Shown one piece after another: positions 18,505 through 26,773 of a stretch of DNA of 54,122 bases; position 1 is the stretch's first letter, and each line of letters starts with the position of its first letter. Source of the DNA: Janthinobacterium sp. ROICE36 (GTDB lineage Bacteria > Pseudomonadota > Gammaproteobacteria > Burkholderiales > Burkholderiaceae_D); the NCBI RefSeq assembly GCF_002869965.1, contig NZ_PEBS01000041.1, positions 1 through 54,122 on the forward strand. Direction: 5' to 3'. A program made the translations under genes and the position numbers. The notes below the pieces were generated by a model, which did not search any database, was not told the DNA's origin, and worked only from the letters and a program-made list of their open reading frames with translations.

Positions 18505-18999
18505 ATGAAAACCCTTATTTTCGGCAGTACGCTGCTGTGCCTGCTAGCCAGTCCCGCACACGCGCAATTGCGCAGTATCAATGACCTGTCGCTGGCGGCA
18601 GCCAACAAGCTAGCCGATGCGGCCATGGCCGCTTGCCAGGCGCAAGGGCGACATATCGTCGTCACCGTGCTCGATCGTGGCGGCAATATCGTGGCCGTGC
18701 AGCGCGCCGATGGCGTCGGGCCGCACAACACGGAGGCCAGCCGGCGCAAGGCCTACACTGCCCTGTCCACGAAAAACGATACCCAGGCGCTGGCCGCGGC
18801 CGCGCGCAGCAATCCCGACATGGCCAATTTGACGACACTGGCGGAACTGTTGCTGCTGGGCGGCGGCCTGCCCTTGCGAGCCAAGGGCGAAGTAGTCGGC
18901 GCCATCGGCGTCGCCGGTGGCGGTGGCGCCCTGCCAGACCGGGCCTGCGCCCAGGCTGCGCTGGCGGCCCTCCCTGAACTCGATTCCCCCACCCTTTGA
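18505..18999 (+). CDS. Secreted GlcG/HbpS family protein
   Basis: A 164-residue protein with a short signal peptide (MKTLIFGSTLLCLLASPAHA|Q) and a single GlcG/HbpS domain. Family features are the opening helix with ANKLADAAMAACQ, the strand HIVVTVLDRGGNIVAVQRADG, and the glycine-rich part GGGLPLRAKGEVVGAIGVAGGGG. HbpS in Streptomyces is a secreted haem-binding protein that modulates the SenS-SenR two-component system under redox stress. Here the gene is divergent from a two-component system and 11 bases upstream of a HIU hydrolase gene, so an accessory-sensor role is a reasonable inference. Haem binding is not shown by the sequence. Confidence 0.85.
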   Translation: MKTLIFGSTLLCLLASPAHAQLRSINDLSLAAANKLADAAMAACQAQGRHIVVTVLDRGGNIVAVQRADGVGPHNTEASRRKAYTALSTKNDTQALAAAARSNPDMANLTTLAELLLLGGGLPLRAKGEVVGAIGVAGGGGALPDRACAQAALAALPELDSPTL

Positions 19000-19010
19000 A
19001 AGACACAACG

Positions 19011-19421
19011 ATGACTTACCTGAAAAAAATCACCACCGCCCTGGCCTTCGCCAGCCTGTCCAGCATGGCCCTGGCCGCCGCCAATCCCTTGAGCGTGCAC
19101 ATCCTCGACCTGCAAAGCGGCCAGCCGACGGCGGGCGTGACGGTGACCCTGGAGCAAAAGCAGGGCAATGACTGGAAACAGCTGGGCAGCGCCGTGACGA
19201 ATGCCCAAGGGCGCATCGCGGCCATGTATCCGGAGCAGACCCCCATGCAGGCGGGCGACTACCGCATCGTCTTCAAGACGGGCGAACACTATGCGCGACT
19301 GAAACAGGAAACATTCTTCCCGGAAATCCCCGTGCAATTTCACGTGGAAAAGACTGACCAGCACTATCACATTCCACTGCTGCTCAGTCCTTTCGGCTTT
19401 TCTACTTACCGGGGGAATTAA
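19011..19421 (+). CDS. Periplasmic 5-hydroxyisourate hydrolase (transthyretin-like)
   Basis: Hydrolyses 5-hydroxyisourate to OHCU, the second step of urate breakdown. The 136-residue product has a signal peptide (...SSMALAA), then the transthyretin-like domain. LSVHILDLQSGQPTAGV carries the N-terminal catalytic histidine. QHYHIPLLLSP carries the C-terminal histidine. The diagnostic C-terminal tetrapeptide, usually YRGS, is YRGN here. ATG 19011 is chosen over TTG 18996, which would overlap the upstream gene. No urate oxidase or OHCU decarboxylase is in the window. As with E. coli HiuH, location beside a redox-type two-component system suggests an oxidative-stress link. It overlaps the convergent GST gene by four bases. 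Confidence 0.88.
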   Translation: MTYLKKITTALAFASLSSMALAAANPLSVHILDLQSGQPTAGVTVTLEQKQGNDWKQLGSAVTNAQGRIAAMYPEQTPMQAGDYRIVFKTGEHYARLKQETFFPEIPVQFHVEKTDQHYHIPLLLSPFGFSTYRGN

Positions 19422-20122
19422 ACCGAGCCGATAGTTTTCGCCGTCTGGCCGAACAGCACGCTTTTCGCGTCGCCGCTGACGGTGGGCTGGACATTGATTT
19501 CGGCCGCGCGGGCATACGCGCGCACGGTGGCGGGACGGGCGGCAATGGCCGCGAACCAGCGCGCCAGGTGCGGGAAATCTTCCAGCTTCTGGCGCTGGCG
19601 TTCGTGCGGCACGATCCACGGGTAGATCGCCATGTCGGCGATGGAATACGTGTCGCCGGCCACGAAAGCGCGGTCCGCCAGGCGTTTGTCCAGCACGCCA
19701 TACAAACGGTTCGTTTCGTTCACGTAGCGCGTGATGGCGTAGTCGATGGGTTCGGGTGCGTATTGCAAAAAATGGTGGTTCTGCCCCGCCATGGGACCCA
19801 GTCCGCCCATTTGCCAGAACAGCCATTGCATGACCTCGGCGCGCCCGCGCACGTCCGCCGGCAGGAATTGCCCGCTTTTCTCGGCCAGGTATTGCAGGAT
19901 GGCACCCGACTCGAACAGGGACAAGGGCGCGCCGCCATCTTCCGGCGCCTGGTCGACGATGGCGGGGATGCGGTTGTTGGGCGCGATGGCGAGAAACTCG
20001 GGCGTGAATTGCTCGCCCTTGCCGATATGCACGGGAAGAATGTTGTAGGGGATGCCTGCTTCTTCCAGGAACATCGTCACCTTGTGCCCGTTGGGCGTGG
20101 TCCAGTAATACAGGTCGATCAT
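19418..20122 (-). CDS. YfcG-like glutathione S-transferase / disulfide-bond oxidoreductase
   Basis: A 234-residue GST with an N-terminal thioredoxin-like domain. The motif MIDLYYWTTPNGHKVTMFLEE has the Thr/Asn-containing active-site loop characteristic of the Nu-class YfcG/YghU proteins, in place of a catalytic Tyr or Cys. The glutathione-binding ESGAI follows in SLFESGAILQYLAEK. The helical C-terminal domain contains WLFWQMGGLGPMAGQNHHF, which is nearly diagnostic of YfcG. Such enzymes reduce disulfides with glutathione. It lies next to the HIU hydrolase and HbpS-like genes but on the opposite strand. Confidence 0.9.
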   Translation of the reverse strand: MIDLYYWTTPNGHKVTMFLEEAGIPYNILPVHIGKGEQFTPEFLAIAPNNRIPAIVDQAPEDGGAPLSLFESGAILQYLAEKSGQFLPADVRGRAEVMQWLFWQMGGLGPMAGQNHHFLQYAPEPIDYAITRYVNETNRLYGVLDKRLADRAFVAGDTYSIADMAIYPWIVPHERQRQKLEDFPHLARWFAAIAARPATVRAYARAAEINVQPTVSGDAKSVLFGQTAKTIGSV

Positions 20123-20301
20123 CGTCGTCTTTCAGCTCGTTGGCATAGGGCGGGCGTTACTATTGTCGCGCCGCAACTGGTGTGCATGGATATAATGCCA
20201 CGTAAGCGAAAAACAAGACGGCGCCCAGGCGGCGCAAGCTTTCACTCGCCCCGTCACGCAGGCATCCCGACATTCCAGAGCACCAACCAAGAAAGCCGAC
20301 C

Positions 20302-20724
20302 ATGCGCAAACTCCTGATCGTCATGCTGTCCATCCTGCTCTCAGGCTGTGTCCAGGATTTCGCCATCTATCTGTTCGACGGCCAGGACCATTCCCTGACC
20401 GTGCGCCGCCAGCAACGTTATTTTTGGCAAGATACTGTGGAAGTGCAGCTGATGGCCACCAATCTGCCGCAATGCCAGCGCCTGCATATCCTGGCGACCG
20501 ATGCACCCGCCGACATCAAGGTCGAGCTGTTCGCGGCCGGCGATGGCCGCTGGAATATCCGCATGGGCAAGCAGTTGTGGCAGGCGGAAACGACGACCTG
20601 CAATGCGCTGACGGAAATGGAAAACGACCCGAAAGCCGACCTGGGCCAGCCGGTCGGGCAATTCGTGGTCGTCGATGACAAGCTGGAATTCGAGCCGGCA
20701 CCGCCAGCGGCGGCGGCCCAGTAA
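20302..20724 (+). CDS. Small hypothetical lipoprotein
   Basis: A 140-residue protein with a clear lipobox: MRKLLIVMLSILLSG|C. The cysteine at residue 16 would be lipidated; Val-Gln at +2/+3 suggests outer-membrane sorting. The mature part has two further cysteines (LPQCQRL and TTTCNAL), which may pair, and ends in a proline/alanine tail. I do not recognise a named family. It converges on the chemoreceptor gene with one base between the stops. Confidence 0.75.
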   Translation: MRKLLIVMLSILLSGCVQDFAIYLFDGQDHSLTVRRQQRYFWQDTVEVQLMATNLPQCQRLHILATDAPADIKVELFAAGDGRWNIRMGKQLWQAETTTCNALTEMENDPKADLGQPVGQFVVVDDKLEFEPAPPAAAAQ

Positions 20725-20725
20725 A

Positions 20726-22366
20726 TCAGCGCGTCGTCAGGCTGCGCAGCGGCTTTTTCGCCACGCTGCGTGGTGCGCCAGCGGCCACCAGGCGCGGCGC
20801 CGTCCCCGGCTCCTGCACCGACAGTTTGAAGCGCGCCACCAGTTGCGCCAGCACGGCCGCCTGGTCCTGCATGCTGGCCGCCGCTGCCGCCGCCTCTTCC
20901 ACCAGTGCCGCATTTTGCTGCGTCACGCTATCCATTTCCGTGATCGCCTGGTTGACGTGGCCGATGCCCGTGCTTTGCTCGTGCGACGCGGCCGTGATGT
21001 CGGCCATGATGTCGGTCACGCGCGAGACGCTGGCCACCACCTGATCCATGGTCGTGCCCGCCTGTGCGACGAGGGTGCTGCCGGCCGCGATGCTGTCGAC
21101 GGAAGCGCCGATAAGTTCCTTGATTTCCTTCGCCGCGCCAGCGGACCTTTGGGCCAGGTTGCGCACTTCCGACGCCACCACGGCAAAGCCGCGCCCCTGT
21201 TCACCTGCCCGTGCCGCTTCCACCGCCGCGTTCAAGGCCAGGATATTCGTCTGGAAGGCGATGCCATCGATGACGCCGATGATGTCGACGATCTTGCGCG
21301 ACGAGGCATTGATGGTGTCCATGGTACCGATCACTTGCGCCACCACGGCGCCGCCCTGGCGCGCCACGGCGGAAGCGGACTGCGCCAGTTCATTCGCCTG
21401 CACGGCGTTGCCCGCGTTTTGTGTCACAGTCGAGGTCAACTCCTCCATCGAGGCCGCTGTTTCTTCCAGCGAACTGGCTTGCATTTCCGTGCGTGCCGAC
21501 AAGTCCATATTGCCGCTGGCAATCTCGCTCGATGCCGTGGCGATCGTCTCGGCGCTGTAGCGGATTTCACTGATCGCATCGACCAGGTTGGCCTGCATGG
21601 TTTTCATCGCGTACAGCACACTATGGCGGTCGTTGGCGTGCGTGCGCACGTTGCCGCTCAAGTCGTTGTTGGCGATCTGTGCCGCCACATGGGCTGCATA
21701 CTCGGGGTCGCCGCCCAGCGCATGGCGCAGGCTGCGGTTGATTGCCACGACGACGGCGGCCAGCAGCGCACACACCAGCAACAGCACGCCCAGCGAGGTG
21801 ATCAGCGACTGGCGGAAGGCCGCGTTGATATCGTCCATGTACACGCCCACCACCACGGTCCAGGCCCACGGTTTGTAGGCCACCACGCGGCTCATCTTCG
21901 GCTCGGGGGTTTTCTGGCCCGGACGGGGGAAATAATAGTGGACGAAGCCCTTGCCCGCATCGCTCTTGCCGACGGCAACGATGTCGCGGTACAGATAAGT
22001 GCCGTTGGCATCTTTAAAATCCGACATGTTCTTGCCGTTGGTTTGCGGCGCGGCAGGATTCATCACGACAACGGCATCGAGGTTGATGATGGACAAATAA
22101 CCGGTCTCGCCAAAGCGCATGCTCTTGATGACGGCGGTGGCCTGCTTTTGCGCTTCTTCCTTCGTCAAGGCGCCGCTGGAGGCCAGGTCGCCGAACATCT
22201 TGACGGCGCCCAGGCCCAGGTCGGCGGCATTGCTCAGGTCGGCGCTGCGCTCTTCGATACGGATCTTGCGAATTTCCAGGGCGTTGTAGACAAAAATAAC
22301 GGCGATGCACAACAGGCTGCAAATCAGGGGAATCCATAACTTCTGCTGGAAGGTCAATTTTTTCAT
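20726..22366 (-). CDS. Methyl-accepting chemotaxis protein with single Cache sensor
   Basis: A 546-residue chemoreceptor. TM1 is at about 10-30, and the periplasmic sCache_2-type domain (about 35-185) contains FGETGYLSIINLDAVVVMNP and KPWAWTVVVGVYMDDI, which are typical of that fold. TM2 is near 190-210, then HAMP and the signalling domain with IDGIAFQTNILALNAAVEA. Unlike the other two receptors here it lacks a WEEF-type pentapeptide and ends SLTTR, so its adaptation probably depends on other receptors. sCache_2 receptors often bind small organic acids; the ligand here is unknown. ATG 22366 follows GGAGA (on the minus strand near 22374-22378). Confidence 0.92.
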   Translation of the reverse strand: MKKLTFQQKLWIPLICSLLCIAVIFVYNALEIRKIRIEERSADLSNAADLGLGAVKMFGDLASSGALTKEEAQKQATAVIKSMRFGETGYLSIINLDAVVVMNPAAPQTNGKNMSDFKDANGTYLYRDIVAVGKSDAGKGFVHYYFPRPGQKTPEPKMSRVVAYKPWAWTVVVGVYMDDINAAFRQSLITSLGVLLLVCALLAAVVVAINRSLRHALGGDPEYAAHVAAQIANNDLSGNVRTHANDRHSVLYAMKTMQANLVDAISEIRYSAETIATASSEIASGNMDLSARTEMQASSLEETAASMEELTSTVTQNAGNAVQANELAQSASAVARQGGAVVAQVIGTMDTINASSRKIVDIIGVIDGIAFQTNILALNAAVEAARAGEQGRGFAVVASEVRNLAQRSAGAAKEIKELIGASVDSIAAGSTLVAQAGTTMDQVVASVSRVTDIMADITAASHEQSTGIGHVNQAITEMDSVTQQNAALVEEAAAAAASMQDQAAVLAQLVARFKLSVQEPGTAPRLVAAGAPRSVAKKPLRSLTTR

Positions 22367-22655
22367 GCTGTGTCTCCAACTCTCTATTGTGCGGCGAAGG
22401 GGCGTGGCCTGCTTCCAGCTCTGCAGGCCAGGAATGCGGCGGCGACGGCGCTCTGGCGGCACCGTTCAGACGTCTCCAGCATACGCCCGAACTACCATTT
22501 TTTACAATGCTGAGAAGAAATGTTTTTTGTCCGGTGTTGTTAATGGGTTGCGACAATTGATGAGAAATGATGTTGCGTTGCAATAAAAATGCTGGCAGCG
22601 GCCGCGATGTTTTTACGCTACAGTCACTGCCATTGCTCACCGTGCAGGGAGTCCC

Positions 22656-23084
22656 ATGTCGACCACTTTTACCTGGCAAGGCTTTGCCATCCTGTCGGCC
22701 GTATTTGCGGCCCTGACTGCCATCCTGGGCAAGCTGGGCGTGGCCCATCTGAACAGCAACATGGCCACCTTGATACGCACGGGCGTCATTCTGCTGGTGA
22801 CGGCGGCCATCATCTCGCTGCGCGCGGAGTGGCAGCGCCCCAGCGGGGGCAACTGGGTGGGCTGGACCTGCCTGATCGCTTCGGGCGTGGCCACGGGACT
22901 GTCGTGGCTATGCTATTTCCGCGCGCTGCAGCTGGGCCCCGTCTCGCTGGTGGCGCCCGTCGACAAGCTCAGCGTGGCGCTGGTGATGCTGGCCGGCTGG
23001 CTGGTACTGGGCGAACCGTTCACCCTGAAAGCGGCGGCCGGCGGCAGCTTGATCGTGCTCGGCTCGCTGATTCTGCTGCTGTAA
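22656..23084 (+). CDS. Single-domain EamA/DMT permease
   Basis: A 142-residue inner-membrane protein with five hydrophobic segments that makes up a single EamA unit (half the size of ordinary ten-helix DMT transporters). It matches the small family whose members end around residue 140, so it is not a truncated gene. Typical parts are LSAVFAALTAILGKLGV at the start, SLWLCYFRALQLGPVSLVAP-like sequence in the middle, and PVDKLSVALVMLAGWLVLGE. It likely works as an oligomer. ATG 22656 follows GGGAG. The substrate is unknown. Confidence 0.85.
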   Translation: MSTTFTWQGFAILSAVFAALTAILGKLGVAHLNSNMATLIRTGVILLVTAAIISLRAEWQRPSGGNWVGWTCLIASGVATGLSWLCYFRALQLGPVSLVAPVDKLSVALVMLAGWLVLGEPFTLKAAAGGSLIVLGSLILLL

Positions 23085-23157
23085 AACATTCCACGGCACG
23101 CAGCGGCACGCCTGTGTCAGAATGCACGCCGCATAGATCGAATCACGAAAGAACAGC

Positions 23158-23523
23158 ATGACCAAGAATGAAGCCATGAAACGCATCAACGACCGCCTGG
23201 GCAAACCCACCCTGACGGACAAGAACACGCATTTTGCCAGCGTCGCCAGCTATGGCACGGATGAAGGCTGGTGGCTGAAGATTCCCTTCCTGACGTTCAA
23301 GCAGGAATTGCACTTCATCCTCAACAATGAAAAGACGAAAAGCTTCCAGCACCTGAAAATCGGCGCCAACCAGATCCTCAGCCCCGGCATGAAGTTCCGC
23401 AGCACGGGCGGCGCGGCCGACGCCTTCATGTCGGCCTCGGCGCCGAAACGCCTGGTCGACCTGCTCGACGGCGGCAGCAAGTACAATTTTACAAAACATT
23501 TCGTCAACGAATATCGCTACTGA
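23158..23523 (+). CDS. Conserved hypothetical protein, 121 residues
   Basis: A soluble 121-residue protein, basic, with aromatic motifs (GWWLKIPFLTFKQELHFIL). No signal peptide or membrane segment is present. The sequence resembles small proteins of unknown function common in bacterial genomes; I cannot name a family. It ends at 23523, overlapping the convergent gene by seven bases. Confidence 0.7.
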   Translation: MTKNEAMKRINDRLGKPTLTDKNTHFASVASYGTDEGWWLKIPFLTFKQELHFILNNEKTKSFQHLKIGANQILSPGMKFRSTGGAADAFMSASAPKRLVDLLDGGSKYNFTKHFVNEYRY

Positions 23524-23948
23524 TGCATAGCCGTGTTGCCTGACGGCAGTTGCGGCGGCAGCCACGCCCTGAGCAAATGCTGCGCGATGTCGAGTGCGTC
23601 GTCGCGGCTGGTGCCGAAATGCAGGGGATAGCCCCAGAACTGGCCGAACATGACGGCAAAGGCCTTGCCCGCCAGGCGCTTGGCCGCGCTCGGTTCGACC
23701 AGCACCATGCCCTGGATATACGCGCGCAGGGCGGCCTTGTGCCGCTTCATCCACAGCACGGCGCGCTTGCGCTCTTCCTGCGGGTGCGCATGCCCGTCCT
23801 CGTCCAGGCCGTCTTCGCTGAGAATGACAAACGCCTGCTGGCGCGCCAGCAGCGCCTCGAACTGGGCGAACAAGGCATCGTCGTGGCTGCCTGCAGCGCC
23901 GTCGCGGCGCATCCAGACGAGGGGGAAATCGGTGATATCGAGTTGCAT
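23517..23948 (-). CDS. Conserved hypothetical protein, 143 residues
   Basis: ATG 23948 is chosen because GAAGGAG precedes it by about eight bases; a TTG at 23963 is the only alternative. The product is soluble. An N-terminal part (LDITDFPLVWMRR) is followed by a region resembling small alpha/beta STAS-like or SpoIIAA-like folds (QAFVILSEDGLDE) and a helical C-terminus. I do not assign a function. It is divergent from the AraC-type regulator, with 169 bases between starts. Confidence 0.7.
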   Translation of the reverse strand: MQLDITDFPLVWMRRDGAAGSHDDALFAQFEALLARQQAFVILSEDGLDEDGHAHPQEERKRAVLWMKRHKAALRAYIQGMVLVEPSAAKRLAGKAFAVMFGQFWGYPLHFGTSRDDALDIAQHLLRAWLPPQLPSGNTAMHQ

Positions 23949-24117
23949 GTAAGACTCCTTCAAGGGGGTTGCCGTTCCTCCTCACCTTCATCAGAACACG
24001 GGCGGCGGCGGTTGCCGTTGAAGCGGGGCTGCGGATGCCCATACGATAGCGTTGGCGGCATTGCGCGTCATTGCATAAAATGGCCACAATATTATTCAAT
24101 CCAGCCAAATTTTCTCC

Positions 24118-24954
24118 ATGCCCCATCTCCTCTTGCCCGATCTGCTCTCGACGCGCCTGGGCGCAGCCACCATCACCATCGATTTCGACGTCGATGGCGT
24201 GCTGCGTCCGCTGCTGGCCGTGGGCCTGGCCAGCGTGCGCGAAGATGCGGAGCAGGCGCCGCACCAGCACCGCAAGGGGCAGTTGCTGTACGCCACGCGA
24301 GGGGTGATTCATTGCGAAGTGGAAAGCGGCGTGTGGATCGTGCCGCCCCAGTGCGCCGTGTGGATACCTGGCGGCCTGATGCATGCAGCGCAAGGCGTGG
24401 GCGAGGCCGAGTGCTATTGCCTGTTTGTCGAGCCGGCCATGGCGCCGGCATTGCCAGCCGTCTGCTGTACCGTGGCCGTCTCGCCCTTGCTGCGCGAACT
24501 GATCGCCAAGGCAGCCTGCTTTCCCCCCTTGACCCCGCTGCACGGCGCGCAGGAACGCCTGGTAGCCACCCTGCTCGATGAGTTGGCCGCCGCGCCCGTG
24601 GAAGACTTGCATTTGCCAATACCGCGCGATGTGCGCCTGCGCCGTCTGGCCGCCCTGCTGCTGGCGCAGCCGGCCGATAAAAGCACCCTGGCCGAATGGG
24701 CCAGCCGCATCGGCATGAGCGAGCGCAGCATGACCCGGCAGTCATTGCAAGAAATGGGCATGAGCGTGGGCCGTTGGCGCCGGCAATTGCACGTCATCCT
24801 TGCCCTGCAAGGGCTGGCGCAAGGCCACAGCGTGAAAGCGCTGGCGCTGGAACTCGGTTATGAAAACACCAGCGGTTTTGTCACCATGTTCCGCAAGGCG
24901 GTGGGCAAGCCGCCGGCGCGCTATCTGGCGGAACGGGAATCCGGAAGGACATAA
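24118..24954 (+). CDS. AraC family transcriptional regulator with cupin sensor
   Basis: A 278-residue regulator. The N-terminal cupin-type domain (residues about 30-120) has the HxH pattern in APHQHRKGQLLYATRG and the segment VPPQCAVWIPGGLMH. The C-terminal AraC DNA-binding domain (about 180-270) contains two helix-turn-helix units: TLAEWASRIGMSERSMTRQS and the second near VKALALELGYENTSGFVTMF. This is the NimR/YdiP-like subgroup in which the cupin domain senses a small molecule. It is divergent from the hypothetical gene at 23517-23948, a possible target. Confidence 0.9.
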   Translation: MPHLLLPDLLSTRLGAATITIDFDVDGVLRPLLAVGLASVREDAEQAPHQHRKGQLLYATRGVIHCEVESGVWIVPPQCAVWIPGGLMHAAQGVGEAECYCLFVEPAMAPALPAVCCTVAVSPLLRELIAKAACFPPLTPLHGAQERLVATLLDELAAAPVEDLHLPIPRDVRLRRLAALLLAQPADKSTLAEWASRIGMSERSMTRQSLQEMGMSVGRWRRQLHVILALQGLAQGHSVKALALELGYENTSGFVTMFRKAVGKPPARYLAERESGRT

Positions 24955-24974
24955 AAAAAGCGGCATCACGCCGC
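24953..24974 (-). terminator. Rho-independent terminator after folE
   Basis: Read on the minus strand: GCGGC, five-base loop, GCCGC (24960-24974), followed by seven Ts (24953-24959). It lies 28 bases downstream of the folE stop and touches the end of the AraC-type gene. Confidence 0.85.
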
Positions 24975-25001
24975 CTTCGTCTTGCATCGTCACTCAAAGC
25001 A

Positions 25002-25568
25002 TCAGACTTCGCGCGCCAGGGCCAGAAATTCCGTGCGCAGCGCCAGGTTCGGCTGCATCTCGCCCAGCATGGCCGAGGTGATGGTTTCTTCGCCCGGCGT
25101 GCGGATGCCGCGGCTTTCCATGCACAGGTGACGGCAGCGCAAGACCACGCCCACCGATTTCGGTTCCAGCACTTCCATCAGGGCATTGGCGATCTGCATC
25201 GTCATGCGTTCCTGCACTTGCAGGCGCTTGGAGAAGCAATCGACCAGGCGCGTCAGTTTCGACAGGCCGACGATCTTGCCGTTGGGCACATAACCGATGG
25301 TGGCCTTGCCAAAGAACGGCGCCAGATGGTGTTCGCAATGGCTGTAGACCGGAATGCCGCGCACGACGATCAGCTCGTTGTACTGTTCCGCGCCATCTTC
25401 GAAAGCTTTCAGCAAATCCACCGGATTCTGGCCATAGCCGGACGTCCAGTGCTTCCACGCCTTGGCCACGCGCGCTGGCGTTTCCAGCAAGCCAGGACGC
25501 TGCGGGTCTTCGCCAAAGCTGCTGATCAGCCGGCGCCAGTCGTTTTCGGAGAACTCTTCTTGAGACAT
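25002..25568 (-). CDS. GTP cyclohydrolase I
   Basis: Converts GTP to 7,8-dihydroneopterin triphosphate, the first step to tetrahydrofolate. The 188-residue product shows the zinc-site Cys and His in YSHCEHHLAPF, the second zinc Cys in LRCRHLCMESRG, and the phosphate-binding LSKLTRLV and QVQERMTMQIA segments. Length fits the short (about 190-residue) form. ATG 25568 starts directly at MSQEEFSENDW; the frame is open seven codons further up without a better signal. It is on the same strand as nudC, 74 bases downstream of that gene's stop. Confidence 0.95.
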   Translation of the reverse strand: MSQEEFSENDWRRLISSFGEDPQRPGLLETPARVAKAWKHWTSGYGQNPVDLLKAFEDGAEQYNELIVVRGIPVYSHCEHHLAPFFGKATIGYVPNGKIVGLSKLTRLVDCFSKRLQVQERMTMQIANALMEVLEPKSVGVVLRCRHLCMESRGIRTPGEETITSAMLGEMQPNLALRTEFLALAREV

Positions 25569-25642
25569 GCTAAACCACCCTAAAATTTGCAATTGCCGCC
25601 AGTATATAGAAAATGCGGCAAGCTGCCCGGGCGGCCCCCGCT

Positions 25643-26482
25643 TTACGACACTGCCGGCGGGCGGTACGCTCTCACCAACAGCGCCGAAATCGACACGCTG
25701 GAGCTCGCTTCCGGCCAGGCATCGCCAGGGCCGAACCAGCGCGCCTCGGCGATTTCGTTCTCGTCGAGGCGGATCTCGCCATCGAGGTAATCGGCCGTAA
25801 ACGCGATCATCAGCGAATGGGGAAACGGCCAGGACTGGCTCATGAAGTACTGCAGATTGTGCACGCGCAAGCCCACCTCTTCCATCACTTCGCGGTGCAC
25901 GGCTTCCTCGATCGATTCACCCGCTTCCAGGAAACCGGCCAGCGGGCTGAAACGCTGCGATGGCGAATGCTTGTGCATGGCCAGCAGCACGGAGTCGCCC
26001 TTGCGGATCAGCACCATCATGGCCGGCGAAATGCGCGGGTACGCCAGCATGCCGCAGGCGGCGCACGTGAAACAGCGTTCGCCGCGCGTGCGCCGCATGG
26101 GCGTGGCGCACACGCCGCAATGGCGGTGCGTGCGCGCCCACTCGGCCAGTTGCACGGCGCGGCTGGCCAGGCCCAGGAAGCCATCGTCGACGGCATGGAA
26201 CAGCGAGCGCATGCCGTGATACGCCAGGGTGCTATCGGCGGGCAGCAGCTCGTCATCGGTCCAGACGGTCTGGCAATAGCGGCCCTGCCACAGGCCCACT
26301 GGCTGCGCGCCGCTCAAGTCAATCTCGAGCGCCGCCGCCTCGGCGGCAGTGGGCAGGAGCAGCTCGGGCGTACGCAACAGCAAACGCCCGCGGTGAAAGA
26401 CAAAGGTGAGCGTCTCGGTAGCGGCCGGGGCCGGTTCGGGCGCATCGATCAGGGGGACAAAGGCATCGGGAGTTTGCAGCAT
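25643..26482 (-). CDS. NAD(+) diphosphatase (NADH pyrophosphatase / RNA NAD-decapping)
   Basis: Cleaves NAD(H) to NMN(H) and AMP; NudC enzymes also remove NAD caps from RNA. The 279-residue product has an N-terminal domain and a four-cysteine zinc ribbon (HCGVCATPM...CFTCAACG at about 128-155). The Nudix box GFLEAGESIEEAVHREVMEEVG follows, given here as key residues G, E, REV and EEVG. The NudC signature, usually SQPWPFPxS, appears as SQSWPFPHS. ATG 26482 gives the usual family length; the frame is open to ATG 26579-26581, which would add 33 residues. Confidence 0.95.
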   Translation of the reverse strand: MLQTPDAFVPLIDAPEPAPAATETLTFVFHRGRLLLRTPELLLPTAAEAAALEIDLSGAQPVGLWQGRYCQTVWTDDELLPADSTLAYHGMRSLFHAVDDGFLGLASRAVQLAEWARTHRHCGVCATPMRRTRGERCFTCAACGMLAYPRISPAMMVLIRKGDSVLLAMHKHSPSQRFSPLAGFLEAGESIEEAVHREVMEEVGLRVHNLQYFMSQSWPFPHSLMIAFTADYLDGEIRLDENEIAEARWFGPGDAWPEASSSVSISALLVRAYRPPAVS

Positions 26483-26629
26483 GCTGAAAATCAATTGTAA
26501 AGGTTGCTCATCATACTCCCGCTGCCGGACGCCTGCGCGCATAGCAGCGGCCGGGCTGCAAAGCAAGCATTCCTGCGCCATGACAGTATTTTTTTAGCGG
26601 CATATGCATTTCGTTGCGTAAACGAGACT

Positions 26630-26648
26630 GATAACGATTCTCATTTAC
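26630..26648 (+). promoter_or_regulatory. Candidate Fur box upstream of the siderophore receptor
   Basis: GATAACGATTCTCATTTAC matches the 19-bp Fur consensus at 14 positions and lies 125 bases upstream of the receptor start codon. It implies iron repression of the receptor. The rest of the 26483-26773 gap shows nothing else I can assign. Confidence 0.75.
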
Positions 26649-26773
26649 GAATGAGTGTCCAATAATTACAATGTCTGCCAACCCGTCCATCGCCAGCCAC
26701 TTGTCCGCGTGCCACCACAGCGCGTCGCAGAGCCAGCCAGGAACCACTACCCTGACCTTATCGAGAGAGCAAG

